This document shows, piece by piece, positions 1 through 8,419 of a DNA stretch of 64,000 nt. Every line of letters begins with the position of its first letter. Position 1 is the first letter of the stretch. Location: positions 248,001 to 312,000 of the forward strand of contig JACKNX010000003.1 of assembly GCA_024234635.1 (NCBI GenBank), in the 5' to 3' direction. Position numbers and translations under genes: made by a program. The notes under the pieces were generated by a model, which worked only from the letters and a program-made list of their open reading frames with translations, was not told where the DNA came from and ran no database searches. The stretch is from Pseudomonadales bacterium (GTDB taxonomy: Bacteria; Pseudomonadota; Gammaproteobacteria; Pseudomonadales; Azotimanducaceae).

Positions 1-1
1 A

Positions 2-61
2 GCCGGGTGGATCTGTCTGCTGGCCGGTGACCACATCCAGAAGTTTTTCTTTCCCGTCTGA
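2..61 (+). CDS. pilD: Prepilin peptidase PilD, C-terminal fragment (probable)
   Basis: Only the last 19 codons lie in the window, in the frame starting at base 2 and ending in TGA at 59-61. The peptide AGWICLLAGDHIQKFFFPV resembles the final membrane segment and tail of type IV prepilin peptidases, which often end in an AGW-x-ALLWGD-like stretch. Such enzymes cleave and N-methylate type IV pilins in the inner membrane. The following yacG supports the call, because pilD-coaE-yacG is a common order in Pseudomonas-like bacteria. The call rests on a short tail plus context, so it could be another membrane protein. Confidence 0.5.
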   Translation, partial: AGWICLLAGDHIQKFFFPV

Positions 62-92
62 TCCGGCCGGCTGCACGAACGGACATCCCGCA

Positions 93-185
93 ATGGACCA
101 GGCGGATTTTCACGCACCGCTTTTTTTACCCGCCGACGTCACGGATCTGGAAAAACTGACGGGAATGGCGACAATGCGGTCATGA
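93..185 (+). CDS. Possible 30-codon ORF in the pilD-yacG gap
   Basis: An ATG at 93 opens 30 codons beginning MDQADFHAPLFL and ends in a TGA that overlaps the yacG start codon as ATGA. No Shine-Dalgarno sequence precedes it and I recognise no domain. It occupies the place where coaE would usually sit. It may be chance; the overlap with yacG is the only argument for translation. Confidence 0.2.
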   Translation: MDQADFHAPLFLPADVTDLEKLTGMATMRS

Positions 186-382
186 CGACCACAGAGCGAA
201 TCATCCGCTGCCCCACCTGTTCGAAAAGTGTGCGATGGCATGTCAGCAACCCCTGGCGGCCATTCTGCTCCGAACGGTGCCAGTTACTGGATCTCGGCGC
301 GTGGGCCAGCGAGGCCCATCGTATTCCCGGTGAGCCTGCGATGGATGAACAGGATCCGGAATCGCGCAATGAGCTGGACTGA
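182..382 (+). CDS. yacG: DNA gyrase inhibitor / zinc-binding protein YacG
   Basis: This 66-residue protein is typical in length for the YacG family. Four cysteines (C10, C13, C29, C33) form the C-x2-C-x15-C-x3-C zinc site. The conserved block RPFCSERCQLLDLGAW follows, and the tail is acidic. In Escherichia coli YacG binds GyrB and inhibits gyrase. The gene lies after a probable pilD tail and converges on argJ. Its ATG overlaps the stop of a 30-codon ORF. Confidence 0.93.
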   Translation: MTTTERIIRCPTCSKSVRWHVSNPWRPFCSERCQLLDLGAWASEAHRIPGEPAMDEQDPESRNELD

Positions 383-427
383 GCGCGGACCCAGCATCTG
401 CCAGTTGCAAGGAGTTACCGGGCCAGG

Positions 428-451
428 ATCGCACAACTCATCGCACAACTC
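428..451. repeat. Two perfect tandem copies of a 12-bp unit
   Basis: The unit ATCGCACAACTC occurs twice without a gap in the 205-bp convergent space between yacG and argJ. Just beyond it, GCGGCA..GGGT (about 452-467) can pair with ACCCTGCCGC near 485-495, with a bulge. This may help end transcription from either side, but no classic stem plus T-run is present. I see no gene in 383-587. Confidence 0.6.
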
Positions 452-587
452 GCCGTTGCGGCAGATCAGGGTATAACAACGACCGACCCTGCCGCCGCTT
501 CGCCCAGCCCTGTTGTTTTTCCAGTTAGCCCCACCCCGCGGGACAGTTCGGTACCGCTCACAGGCCAATTCGCCGCCGGACGATGCT

Positions 588-1799
588 TCAGCTGCGGTAT
601 TCCGCGTTGATCTTCACGTAGTCGTACGAGAAGTCGCAGGTCCACACCCACTCCTCGGCACTCCCCAGGCCCAGATCAACCAACACCGTAAGCTCTGACT
701 GCGCCATGACCCGCGCCGCATCCGCTTCCTGGTAGCCGTCAGCAACCATGCCGTTGCGCGCGATGCACACATCGTCGAGGTACAGCGCAACACGTCCGGG
801 ATCCACCTCGGCACCGGCCCGGCCGATGGCCATGCAGAAGCGGCCCCAATTGGGATCGCCCGCGAAGATGGCAGTCTTTACCAACGGGGATTCGGCGATC
901 GCATAGGCAACCTTGAGACAGTCAGCGCTGGTGACACCACCGCGAACCCGCACCGTGACAAATCGCGTGGCGCCTTCACCGTCACGCGCTATCCATTGCG
1001 CAAGGCTCTGCGCCACATCGGTCAACGCCCGCTCCAGTTCCGCCAGTCGCGGGTCATCGGCGCCGTCGATGCGGACATTCCCCCGGCCGGTTGCGATCAA
1101 TACCAGCGAGTCGTTGGTGGACGTGTCACCGTCAACGGTGACGCGGTTGAAACTGATATCCGCAACGCGCTGGAGCATCGGCTGAAGCAGGCTGCGAGGC
1201 ACGGCGGCATCGGTGGCCATGAACGCCAGCATGGTCGCCATATCCGGCTTGATCATGCCCGCTCCTTTGGCGATACCGGTCACGGTAACGTCGCCATCGC
1301 CGAGCGTCACCCTGACGGACTTGCCCTTGGGTACGGTGTCCGTGGTCATGATGGCGCGGGCAGCCGCATTCCAGCCATCCTCGCGCAGTTTCTGAACTGC
1401 TTCCGCGGCACCTCGGCGCATCGCCTCCACCGGCAGCCGCGCACCGATGACGCCGGTGGAAAATGGCAGGACGTCGAGCCCCTCGATCTCTGGTAACGAC
1501 TCACCAACCGCGTCGCAAACCGCCGCCGCATCCAGTTCGCCGGCCTCACCCGTGGCGGCGTTTGCATTGCCACTGTTGATCACCAGCGCCCGTGCCCGCG
1601 CCAGCCGGGCCTCGGCCAGTTTCACCGGCGCTGCTCGGAATACCGAGCGGGTAAACACACCCGCCACCGTCACGCCTTCGTCCAGCGCCATCACGACCAT
1701 GTCATCCCTTTGACGCTGCTTGATGCCCGCATTAGCGGTACCGATTCGCACACCGGGGATTGCCAGCAACGGTTGCAGTTCCGGGACGTTCACCGCCAT
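588..1799 (-). CDS. argJ: Bifunctional glutamate N-acetyltransferase / amino-acid acetyltransferase ArgJ
   Basis: A 403-residue cytoplasmic enzyme of arginine biosynthesis. It moves the acetyl group from N-acetylornithine to glutamate and may also use acetyl-CoA. The KGAGMIKPDMATML block contains the Ala-Thr autocleavage site near residues 188-189; the Thr becomes the N-terminal nucleophile of the beta chain. TTDTVPKGK and GDPNWGR are further family motifs. The ATG at 1799 (MAVNVPELQPL) lies 2 bp after the secA stop, so the two are co-transcribed. Whether it is truly bifunctional cannot be read from sequence alone. Confidence 0.96.
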   Translation of the reverse strand: MAVNVPELQPLLAIPGVRIGTANAGIKQRQRDDMVVMALDEGVTVAGVFTRSVFRAAPVKLAEARLARARALVINSGNANAATGEAGELDAAAVCDAVGESLPEIEGLDVLPFSTGVIGARLPVEAMRRGAAEAVQKLREDGWNAAARAIMTTDTVPKGKSVRVTLGDGDVTVTGIAKGAGMIKPDMATMLAFMATDAAVPRSLLQPMLQRVADISFNRVTVDGDTSTNDSLVLIATGRGNVRIDGADDPRLAELERALTDVAQSLAQWIARDGEGATRFVTVRVRGGVTSADCLKVAYAIAESPLVKTAIFAGDPNWGRFCMAIGRAGAEVDPGRVALYLDDVCIARNGMVADGYQEADAARVMAQSELTVLVDLGLGSAEEWVWTCDFSYDYVKINAEYRS

Positions 1800-1801
1800 G
1801 T

Positions 1802-4552
1802 TCAGGCCACCTTGCCGTGACAATGTTTGAATTTTTTTCCGGAGCCGCAGGGACACGGTTCGTTCCTGCCCACCTTGGCTTCGTTGCGAACAAAGGTCTC
1901 CACCTGTGGGGCTGACGGCTGCTCGGGCATGGCCTGCCCATCGCCCCCTTCCTCGGCCAGGGCCGACGCGGATGCATGCTGAAACTGCATCCGCTTCTCC
2001 GCCTCCGCCCGCCGACGACGCTCCTCCTCCTCGACATGGGAGGGTTGCTCGATCTGCACGCGTGAAAGCAGATGCACCACGTCGCGGCGAATGTTCAACA
2101 GCAGTTCCTGGAACAGCTCGAAGGACTCGCGTTTGTATTCCTGTTTGGGCTGCTTCTGTGCATACGCCCGCAAGCCAATACTCGATCGCAGGTGATCCAT
2201 CGCCGCGAGATGCTCTTTCCAGCGCTGATCGAGCACCTGCAGCATAAGCTGCTTTTCAACCACCCGGATATCCACGCCAAGCGTGGCCCAGTTGGCTTCC
2301 TTCGCCTGGTATTGGGCCGTCAGGGTATCCAGTATCTTTGCGTACAGCGATTCCTCGTTCAGCGAATCATCGGCTTCCAGCCACTCGGCAACCGGCTGAT
2401 CACTGTCGAAATCCAGCTTCAGCGCGCGCGTCAAACCGGGCAGATCCCATTGCTCCTCGAGGCTCTGCGGCGGTATGTACTCACCCATGGTTTCACGCAG
2501 CACTTCCTCGCGCATGCCTTCGATGGTGCCGGAGATGTCATCCGCCTGCATGAGGTCCCGGCGCTGCTTGTAGATCACCTGTCGCTGGTCGTTGGCGACG
2601 TCGTCATACTCAAGCAGATTCTTGCGGATGTCGAAGTTGCGCCCTTCCACCTTGCGCTGCGCCTTTTCGATGGCGTTGTTCACCATCCGCGCTTCGATCG
2701 CCTCACCGTTTTTCAGCCCCAGCGACTGCATGATTCCCCGCATCCGATCAGAGGCGAAGATGCGCATCAGATTGTCTTCCATCGACAGATAGAAGCGCGA
2801 CGAGCCGGGATCGCCCTGTCGCCCGGAGCGACCACGCAACTGGTTGTCGATACGACGCGACTCATGACGCTCAGTGCCGATGATGTGCAAGCCGCCAGAC
2901 GCAAGTACCTGATCGTGCAAGGCCTGCCACTGTGCTTTCAATGCCGCGCGACCCGCTTCATCGAGATCAAGCGCCGCCGCTTCCGCTTCCCAGTTGCCGC
3001 CCAGCACGATGTCCGTCCCACGCCCCGCCATATTCGTGGCAATGGTGACGTTGCCCGGTTTTCCCGCCTGGGCAATGATTTCCGCTTCCCGCTGGTGCTG
3101 TTTGGCATTGAGCACGTTGTGCGGAATCTTGTGACGATCCAGTTCCCTGGACACCAGTTCAGACGACTCGATGGACGCCGTGCCGATCAGTACCGGCTGA
3201 TTGCGCTCACGGCACTCGACGACATCGGCGACGATGGCGTCGTATTTTTCCTGCATCGTCAGGAACACCAGATCGTTATGATCCTTGCGGACCATAGGCA
3301 TGTGCGTGGGAATGACGACTACGTCCAGGCCATAGATCTGCCGGAATTCAAATGCTTCGGTATCGGCTGTACCCGTCATGCCGCTGAGCTTGCCGTACAG
3401 ACGGAAGTAGTTCTGGAAGGTGGTGGACGCGAGGGTTTGCGATTCGTTCTGAATGCGCACGCCTTCTTTCGCCTCCACCGCCTGATGCAAGCCCTCCGAC
3501 CACCGCCGCCCGGGCATGGCGCGACCGGTATGTTCATCCACGATCACAATCTCGCCGTTGGCGACCATGTAATCCACGTCCCGCTGGAAGATTGCATGCG
3601 CCTTGAGCGCCGACAGCACGTGATGCACGAGGTTCAGATGGGAAGTCGCATAAAGCGATTCGCCTTCGGCCAGAAGGCCCATGCGCACCAGCTCATCCTC
3701 CACGCGCTGGTGGCCGCGCTCGGTGAGCTCCACCCGACGATCCTTCTCGTCGACCATGTAGTCGCCTTCGTCCTCAACCGCCGCATCGAGGCGATCGAGC
3801 GGTCCCAGCCGCTCCACAAATTCCTGGCGCTCCAGCTTCGGGACGAGCTGGTTGATCTTGCGGTAGAGCTCCGTACTCTCTTCCGCGGGCCCGGAAATGA
3901 TGAGTGGCGTGCGCGCTTCGTCGATCAGAATGGAGTCCACCTCGTCGACGATGGCGAAGTTCAGACCGCGCTGGAACTGATCCTCCTGCGTGAACGCCAT
4001 GTTGTCCCGCAGGTAGTCGAATCCGAATTCGTTGTTGGTGCCGTAGGTGATGTCCGCACGGTAAGCCTCACGCTTGTCCACAGGGTTCTGCCTGGACAGC
4101 ACCACACCGGTGGTCAGACCCAGCGCCGCGTAAACGACGCCCATCCACTCGGCATCCCGTTTGGCCAGATAATCGTTCACCGTGACGATATGCACACCCT
4201 TGCCGCTCAGTGCATTCAGGTACGCCGGCAGGGTTGCCATGAGCGTCTTGCCTTCGCCGGTGCGCATCTCGGCAATCCTGCCTTCATGCAACGCAATACC
4301 GCCAAGCAACTGCACGTCGAAATGCCGCTTGCCGGTCGCCCGCTTGGAGGCCTCCCGTACTACCGCGAAGGCATCGGGAAGCAAATCGTCGAGGCTCTCG
4401 CCATTGGCGAATCTCGCTTTTAGTGACGCCGTAACGGATGGCAGGTCCGCAGCTGCTTCGTAGGTGGCCTCCAGCTCGTTGACGCGCTTTACGAGCCGAC
4501 CCATGCGCTTCAGTTCACGGGAATTTTTTGTACCAAACAGAAATTTGAACAT
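1802..4552 (-). CDS. secA: Preprotein translocase ATPase SecA
   Basis: A 916-residue motor of the general secretion pathway that drives preproteins through SecYEG. Visible elements are the Walker A block MRTGEGKT near residues 97-104, the DEVDS Walker B, helicase motif GRAGRGTDI-like AGRGTDIVLGG, QLRGRSGRQGDPG, and a C-terminal zinc finger CPCGSGKKFKHCHG. The start MFKFLFGTKN matches the family. It sits between an M23 peptidase gene and argJ. A TAAGAT -10-like element lies upstream on the minus strand near 4610, without a clear -35. No secM-like ORF was recognised in the 135-bp gap. Confidence 0.98.
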   Translation of the reverse strand: MFKFLFGTKNSRELKRMGRLVKRVNELEATYEAAADLPSVTASLKARFANGESLDDLLPDAFAVVREASKRATGKRHFDVQLLGGIALHEGRIAEMRTGEGKTLMATLPAYLNALSGKGVHIVTVNDYLAKRDAEWMGVVYAALGLTTGVVLSRQNPVDKREAYRADITYGTNNEFGFDYLRDNMAFTQEDQFQRGLNFAIVDEVDSILIDEARTPLIISGPAEESTELYRKINQLVPKLERQEFVERLGPLDRLDAAVEDEGDYMVDEKDRRVELTERGHQRVEDELVRMGLLAEGESLYATSHLNLVHHVLSALKAHAIFQRDVDYMVANGEIVIVDEHTGRAMPGRRWSEGLHQAVEAKEGVRIQNESQTLASTTFQNYFRLYGKLSGMTGTADTEAFEFRQIYGLDVVVIPTHMPMVRKDHNDLVFLTMQEKYDAIVADVVECRERNQPVLIGTASIESSELVSRELDRHKIPHNVLNAKQHQREAEIIAQAGKPGNVTIATNMAGRGTDIVLGGNWEAEAAALDLDEAGRAALKAQWQALHDQVLASGGLHIIGTERHESRRIDNQLRGRSGRQGDPGSSRFYLSMEDNLMRIFASDRMRGIMQSLGLKNGEAIEARMVNNAIEKAQRKVEGRNFDIRKNLLEYDDVANDQRQVIYKQRRDLMQADDISGTIEGMREEVLRETMGEYIPPQSLEEQWDLPGLTRALKLDFDSDQPVAEWLEADDSLNEESLYAKILDTLTAQYQAKEANWATLGVDIRVVEKQLMLQVLDQRWKEHLAAMDHLRSSIGLRAYAQKQPKQEYKRESFELFQELLLNIRRDVVHLLSRVQIEQPSHVEEEERRRRAEAEKRMQFQHASASALAEEGGDGQAMPEQPSAPQVETFVRNEAKVGRNEPCPCGSGKKFKHCHGKVA

Positions 4553-4687
4553 GGTCTGCGTGCCGACAACTCGGGGGGTTGCGGAAAAACGGGCGCATCT
4601 TACCGTGGATTGGGGCATTCCCGCTGAACGGATATTGCACGCACGTTTCGGGAGCGCCCTTCATGGCGCCTGGCGAGGCCAGTTGCG

Positions 4688-5629
4688 TCAACTGCGCCGC
4701 TTGAGGTACTGGGCCGGGTTGACCACCTTGCCATCTTTCTCCACTTCGAAATGGAGGTGTGGCCCGGTGGCCCGCCCGGTACGCCCCATCAGGCCAATCA
4801 CCTGACCCTTGCGAACGATATCGCCAGTCGCTACCAGCAGCTGATTCTGGTGCGCGTACCGCGTGAGCAGGCCGTTTCCATGCGTGATTTCAGTAACCCG
4901 GCCGTAGCCGTCCCGCTCCCCCGCATAGGTGACCACACCGCTGGCCACGGAAACGATGTTCGATCGGTCCTTGCCGGCAAAGTCCATCCCTGCGTGCCAC
5001 GCGCGCTTGCCCGTGATCGGATCCACACGTCGCCCGAACGGGGAGGATATCCAGCCCTTGGCCACTGGCCACCCAGCCGGCTGCTGCTCCGCCTTCTGCT
5101 CGTTGTCCGCAAGCAGGCTCTCGAGAATCGTCAGCTCCGTCTCGCGGGTACGCAGGCGCTCGGCCAGCGAGTTGATCTGCCTTCGTATGTCCGTGCTGGA
5201 CAATTCGTCCACTGCAATGGTGTTGTCGGCATCCGGTCCCCCGGTCGCGGGGAGGGTGGAAAAGTCGAATTCGTCGGCATCGATGGCAGTAACTTCCACT
5301 ACCCGTTGGCCCAGCGCCTCCATGCGAAGGAGTCGGGCCTCCATTTGCGCAAGCAACTTACCAGCGGCGTCGTTTTCTGCCTGCACCTGGGCGCGAAGCT
5401 CGGAGAATCGCGCCCGATCGTTCGCACTTGCTGCTTCCCACCGACGGACAACCGTACGATCGAGTTGAGGCGCGAACGCAGCAACGGATCGTCGCACCAT
5501 ATCCGCTGATGGCTGCCACGTCAGAGCGGCAGTCACCAGGATCGCCAGACACACGCCGCCGATCGTCAGCACCTGCCGGCTGTCGATCGTACGGGTCGTG
5601 CCCCGTCCTGAAACCAGTATGATTCTCAC
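4688..5629 (-). CDS. M23-family (LytM) metallopeptidase, murein hydrolase
   Basis: A 313-residue protein with an N-terminal membrane segment (ILVTAALTW, about residues 30-45), a coiled-coil middle (roughly 70-190) and a C-terminal LytM domain. The domain has HAGMDFAG (His-x3-Asp) and GPHLHFE (His-x-His) zinc motifs, so it is probably catalytically competent. Family members cut peptidoglycan peptide cross-links in the periplasm. The start is GTG at 5629 (VRIILVSGRG); an upstream extension would run into the divergent dciA. The dciA / M23 / secA order matches Pseudomonas. Confidence 0.9.
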   Translation of the reverse strand: MRIILVSGRGTTRTIDSRQVLTIGGVCLAILVTAALTWQPSADMVRRSVAAFAPQLDRTVVRRWEAASANDRARFSELRAQVQAENDAAGKLLAQMEARLLRMEALGQRVVEVTAIDADEFDFSTLPATGGPDADNTIAVDELSSTDIRRQINSLAERLRTRETELTILESLLADNEQKAEQQPAGWPVAKGWISSPFGRRVDPITGKRAWHAGMDFAGKDRSNIVSVASGVVTYAGERDGYGRVTEITHGNGLLTRYAHQNQLLVATGDIVRKGQVIGLMGRTGRATGPHLHFEVEKDGKVVNPAQYLKRRS

Positions 5630-5667
5630 CGTCGACCGTTCCCGTTCTTCTTTTCGGAGCCGACCCG

Positions 5668-6006
5668 GTGAAACCGAACCGCCCTCCCTCAAAACCCGCT
5701 CCGGCCCAGAAGATCGATCAACTTCTGACGCCGAACCGCCCTCGATTTTCAACCCTGCGCAAGCTTCTTGCTGAGGCGCAAGCTCATGACGCCTGGACCA
5801 GCGAACTGCGAGTGCTACTCCCACCGTCCATCGCCGGCGATTGCCAGGCGTTATCCCTTACCGATGGCGTACTTGTGGTGGGATGCACCAATGCCGCCGT
5901 CGCTACGCGTCTGCGCTTTATAACGGCCGACCTCCTTGCCGACCTACGTTGTCTGTCACATTTCAGCGGATTGCGCGAATTGCGTATCCGTATCACCACC
6001 GCATGA
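5668..6006 (+). CDS. dciA: DciA (DUF721), replicative helicase loader
   Basis: A 112-residue DUF721 protein. A charged, proline-rich N-terminus is followed by a KH-like fold from about residue 45, with a block ending in LRELRIRIT. DciA loads the DnaB helicase in the many bacteria that lack DnaC. The GTG start at 5668 has a GGAG ribosome site at 5656-5659. It is divergent from the M23 peptidase gene with only 38 bp between starts, so the two promoters must overlap or lie within genes. It converges on lpxC. Confidence 0.85.
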   Translation: MKPNRPPSKPAPAQKIDQLLTPNRPRFSTLRKLLAEAQAHDAWTSELRVLLPPSIAGDCQALSLTDGVLVVGCTNAAVATRLRFITADLLADLRCLSHFSGLRELRIRITTA

Positions 6007-6061
6007 CCAGACCGGTTCCGGCCATCGGCGTCCGCACCAAATCACGTCAGATCACAACACG

Positions 6062-6985
6062 TCAGATCGCAACCGCCTGACGATCGACATTCTTGATCGC
6101 TCCAGGCACGTCGTCGCCGGCCGCAAACGTCACCATCTCAAAAGCATTCGGACTGTCCAGAAGCCGCTGCATGAGGCGCCGGTTCATGGCATGGCCCGAT
6201 TTCACGCCGCGGAAGACGCCGAGCAGCGGCGCTCCGAGCAGATACAGGTCGCCTATTGCATCGAGAATCTTGTGCTTGACGAACTCGTCGCGGCCGCGCA
6301 ACCCGTCTTCGTTCACGACGCCCTGATCGTCCACCAGAACGGCGTTGCTCAGGCTCCCTCCCTTTGCAAGGTTCATGCCCAGCATGGCCTCGTAGTCCGC
6401 CAGGAAACCGAAGGTCCGCGCCCGTGCCACCTCTTTAATATAGGACATGGTCGTCAGATCAACGGCGGACGAGGCGATCAGGTGCTGAATCAGCGGGTGG
6501 TCGTGAACGAAGGTGTATTCAAGCCGGAAACCGTCATGAGGTGACAGCGAAACCTCCGCATCACCTTCACTCAGCACAACTTTCCGGCAAACACGCAGAT
6601 ACCGGCGGGCTGCCGACTGTGCTTCCACTCCCGCCGCCTGCAGGAGAAACACGAATGGATTGGCGCTGCCATCCATGATGGGCAGTTCGGGGCCATGCAC
6701 TTCCACCAGCAGATTGTCGATCGCCATGCCGGCCAGAGCCGACAGCAGGTGTTCGACCGTCATGATGCTGACCGGACCTTTCTCCAGCCTGGTCGCCAGC
6801 CGGCTCTCGCCCGCGTAGTCGATTCGCGCCGGAATGACGACCTCGGGCGCAAGATCGGTGCGCACAAAAAGAATGCCGGTGTCCACCGGCGCCGGACGAA
6901 ACGTCACGCGTACGGCCTCCCCGGTGTGCAGCCCTGTCCCGGTGGCATGAATGGGGTTTTTCAGCGTGTGTTGATTCGCTGGCAC
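6062..6985 (-). CDS. lpxC: UDP-3-O-acyl-N-acetylglucosamine deacetylase LpxC
   Basis: A 307-residue zinc amidase carrying out the committed step of lipid A synthesis in the cytoplasm. Zinc and active-site motifs are TVEHLLSAL (H79), KHKILDAIGD (His and Asp ligands) and GHAMNRRLM (general-acid His). The start is GTG at 6985 with MPANQHTLKNPI matching the usual beginning. It follows ftsZ after 298 bp, so it may have its own promoter as in other gammaproteobacteria. LpxC level is usually set by proteolysis, which the sequence does not show. Confidence 0.97.
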   Translation of the reverse strand: MPANQHTLKNPIHATGTGLHTGEAVRVTFRPAPVDTGILFVRTDLAPEVVIPARIDYAGESRLATRLEKGPVSIMTVEHLLSALAGMAIDNLLVEVHGPELPIMDGSANPFVFLLQAAGVEAQSAARRYLRVCRKVVLSEGDAEVSLSPHDGFRLEYTFVHDHPLIQHLIASSAVDLTTMSYIKEVARARTFGFLADYEAMLGMNLAKGGSLSNAVLVDDQGVVNEDGLRGRDEFVKHKILDAIGDLYLLGAPLLGVFRGVKSGHAMNRRLMQRLLDSPNAFEMVTFAAGDDVPGAIKNVDRQAVAI

Positions 6986-7241
6986 GGCCGTGCTGATTTG
7001 TTCTGTTTATCGGATTATCGGAGGACGTGATCAGACAAGCCGGGCCACGTCGGGGCGCGAATGGTAACAGGCAACGCGAAGCGTCGCCGACCACTGAAGC
7101 GGATCAATGTGTTACAAAGTGTTTCCAGCACAGTTACGGCGTCGACCGAGCCGCGGGGCCGCCTGACGACAGCCCCGCTGTTCTGCCATGGAATATGGCA
7201 CTCAGCCGGACCGGGGAGTCCTCTCCGAACAATACGCGGCA

Positions 7242-7268
7242 GCGGTCAGAAGCGTGGCGTCTGACCGC
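7242..7268 (-). terminator. Stem-loop just after ftsZ
   Basis: A perfect 9-bp inverted repeat, GCGGTCAGA (7242-7250) and TCTGACCGC (7260-7268), encloses a 9-nt loop, 16 nt past the ftsZ stop. No T-run follows on the minus strand, so it is either a weak terminator or an mRNA 3' stabilising hairpin between ftsZ and lpxC. Nothing else was seen in 6986-7241. Confidence 0.45.
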
Positions 7269-7283
7269 ATCCGCCAAAGCGCA

Positions 7284-8408
7284 TCAACTTGCCTGGTTGC
7301 GCAGAAATGCAGGCACATCAAGCAGGTCCTTGTCTTCCTTCGGCCCACGCGACGTGCGCTTGTAGGAAGGTACGTCCCAGTCGATTTCCGCGCCGCCACG
7401 CCCAAGCTGTTGCGCCGTTCGGGCATTCGTGTTGTCCACGGCGACGCTGAGCGCTGCGCTGCTGCCCAGTCCCGTGGCAACCACCGTCACCTTGATCTCG
7501 TCGGTCATCTCGGGGTCGAACGCAGTACCGATGATCACCGTCGCATCCGGCGAGGCAAATTCGTCGATGATGTTCCCGACTTCCGTGAACTCGCCGATAT
7601 TGAGGCTCGGTCCGGCGGTGATGTTCACCAGAATGCCACGGGCTCCCTGAAGGTTGACATCATCCAGCAGCGGACTGTGGATGGCTTCCTCGGTAGCTAC
7701 GCGCGCCCGGTTGTCGCCACTCGCGCGACCGGTACCCATCATGGCAACGCCCATGGCCGCCATCACCGTGCGAACGTCGGCGAAGTCCACGTTCAGATGA
7801 CCTGGCCGGATGATCAGATCGGCGATCCCCTGCACGGCGCCCAGCAACACGTCATCTGCGTGTGCAAACACTTCCAGCATCGTGCATCGCTCACCGTAAA
7901 CGGACAGCAACTTCTCGTTCGGAATGGTGATCAGCGAATCGACGATATTCGCCAGTTCCGCCACGCCCTGTTCCGCAACCTTGTCACGTCGCTCGAAACG
8001 GAAGGGACGCGTGACGACGGCAACGGTGAGGATGCCTGCTTCCTTCGCAATCTGCGCGATTACCGGCGCGGCTCCCGTTCCCGTGCCACCGCCCATCCCA
8101 GCGGTGATGAACACCATATCCGCCCCACGCAGTACCTCTTCGATACGATCGCGGTCCTCCAGGGCTGCCTGCCGGCCGACATTGGCGTCGGCGCCGGCCC
8201 CAAGCCCTTTCGTGATCTCGCCGCCAATGTGCAGCGTGGTTCTCACATCAATTGTCTTGAGCGCCTGCGCATCGGTGTTGGCAGCGATGAACTCAACGCC
8301 TTCAACCCCCTGACGCAGCATGTGCTGTACGGCGTTACCACCGCCGCCCCCTACCCCGATTACCTTGATAACGGCATTCTGCGGCGCGCCATCGAGTAGT
8401 TCGAACAT
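7284..8408 (-). CDS. ftsZ: Cell division protein FtsZ
   Basis: A 374-residue tubulin-like GTPase that polymerises into the Z-ring at midcell. The nucleotide-binding loop GGGTGTG lies at residues 106-112 and the N-terminal glycine cluster at about 18-24. The C-terminal linker is short and ends in LLDVPAFLRNQAS, the conserved tail that binds FtsA and ZipA. ATG at 8408 (MFELLDG) has GGAGACGAT upstream. It is the last gene of the dcw series, 11 bp after ftsA, and a hairpin follows it. Confidence 0.98.
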   Translation of the reverse strand: MFELLDGAPQNAVIKVIGVGGGGGNAVQHMLRQGVEGVEFIAANTDAQALKTIDVRTTLHIGGEITKGLGAGADANVGRQAALEDRDRIEEVLRGADMVFITAGMGGGTGTGAAPVIAQIAKEAGILTVAVVTRPFRFERRDKVAEQGVAELANIVDSLITIPNEKLLSVYGERCTMLEVFAHADDVLLGAVQGIADLIIRPGHLNVDFADVRTVMAAMGVAMMGTGRASGDNRARVATEEAIHSPLLDDVNLQGARGILVNITAGPSLNIGEFTEVGNIIDEFASPDATVIIGTAFDPEMTDEIKVTVVATGLGSSAALSVAVDNTNARTAQQLGRGGAEIDWDVPSYKRTSRGPKEDKDLLDVPAFLRNQAS

Positions 8409-8419
8409 ATCGTCTCCTT

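Noticed and set aside
2072..4423. 783-codon open frame on the plus strand opposite secA
   Set aside because: It mirrors secA codon structure in GC-rich DNA, has no recognisable domain and no ribosome site; secA is certain.
4553..4687. Possible SecM-like leader before secA
   Set aside because: No arrest-type peptide or signal sequence was seen in the 135-bp gap; an M23 gene precedes secA here.
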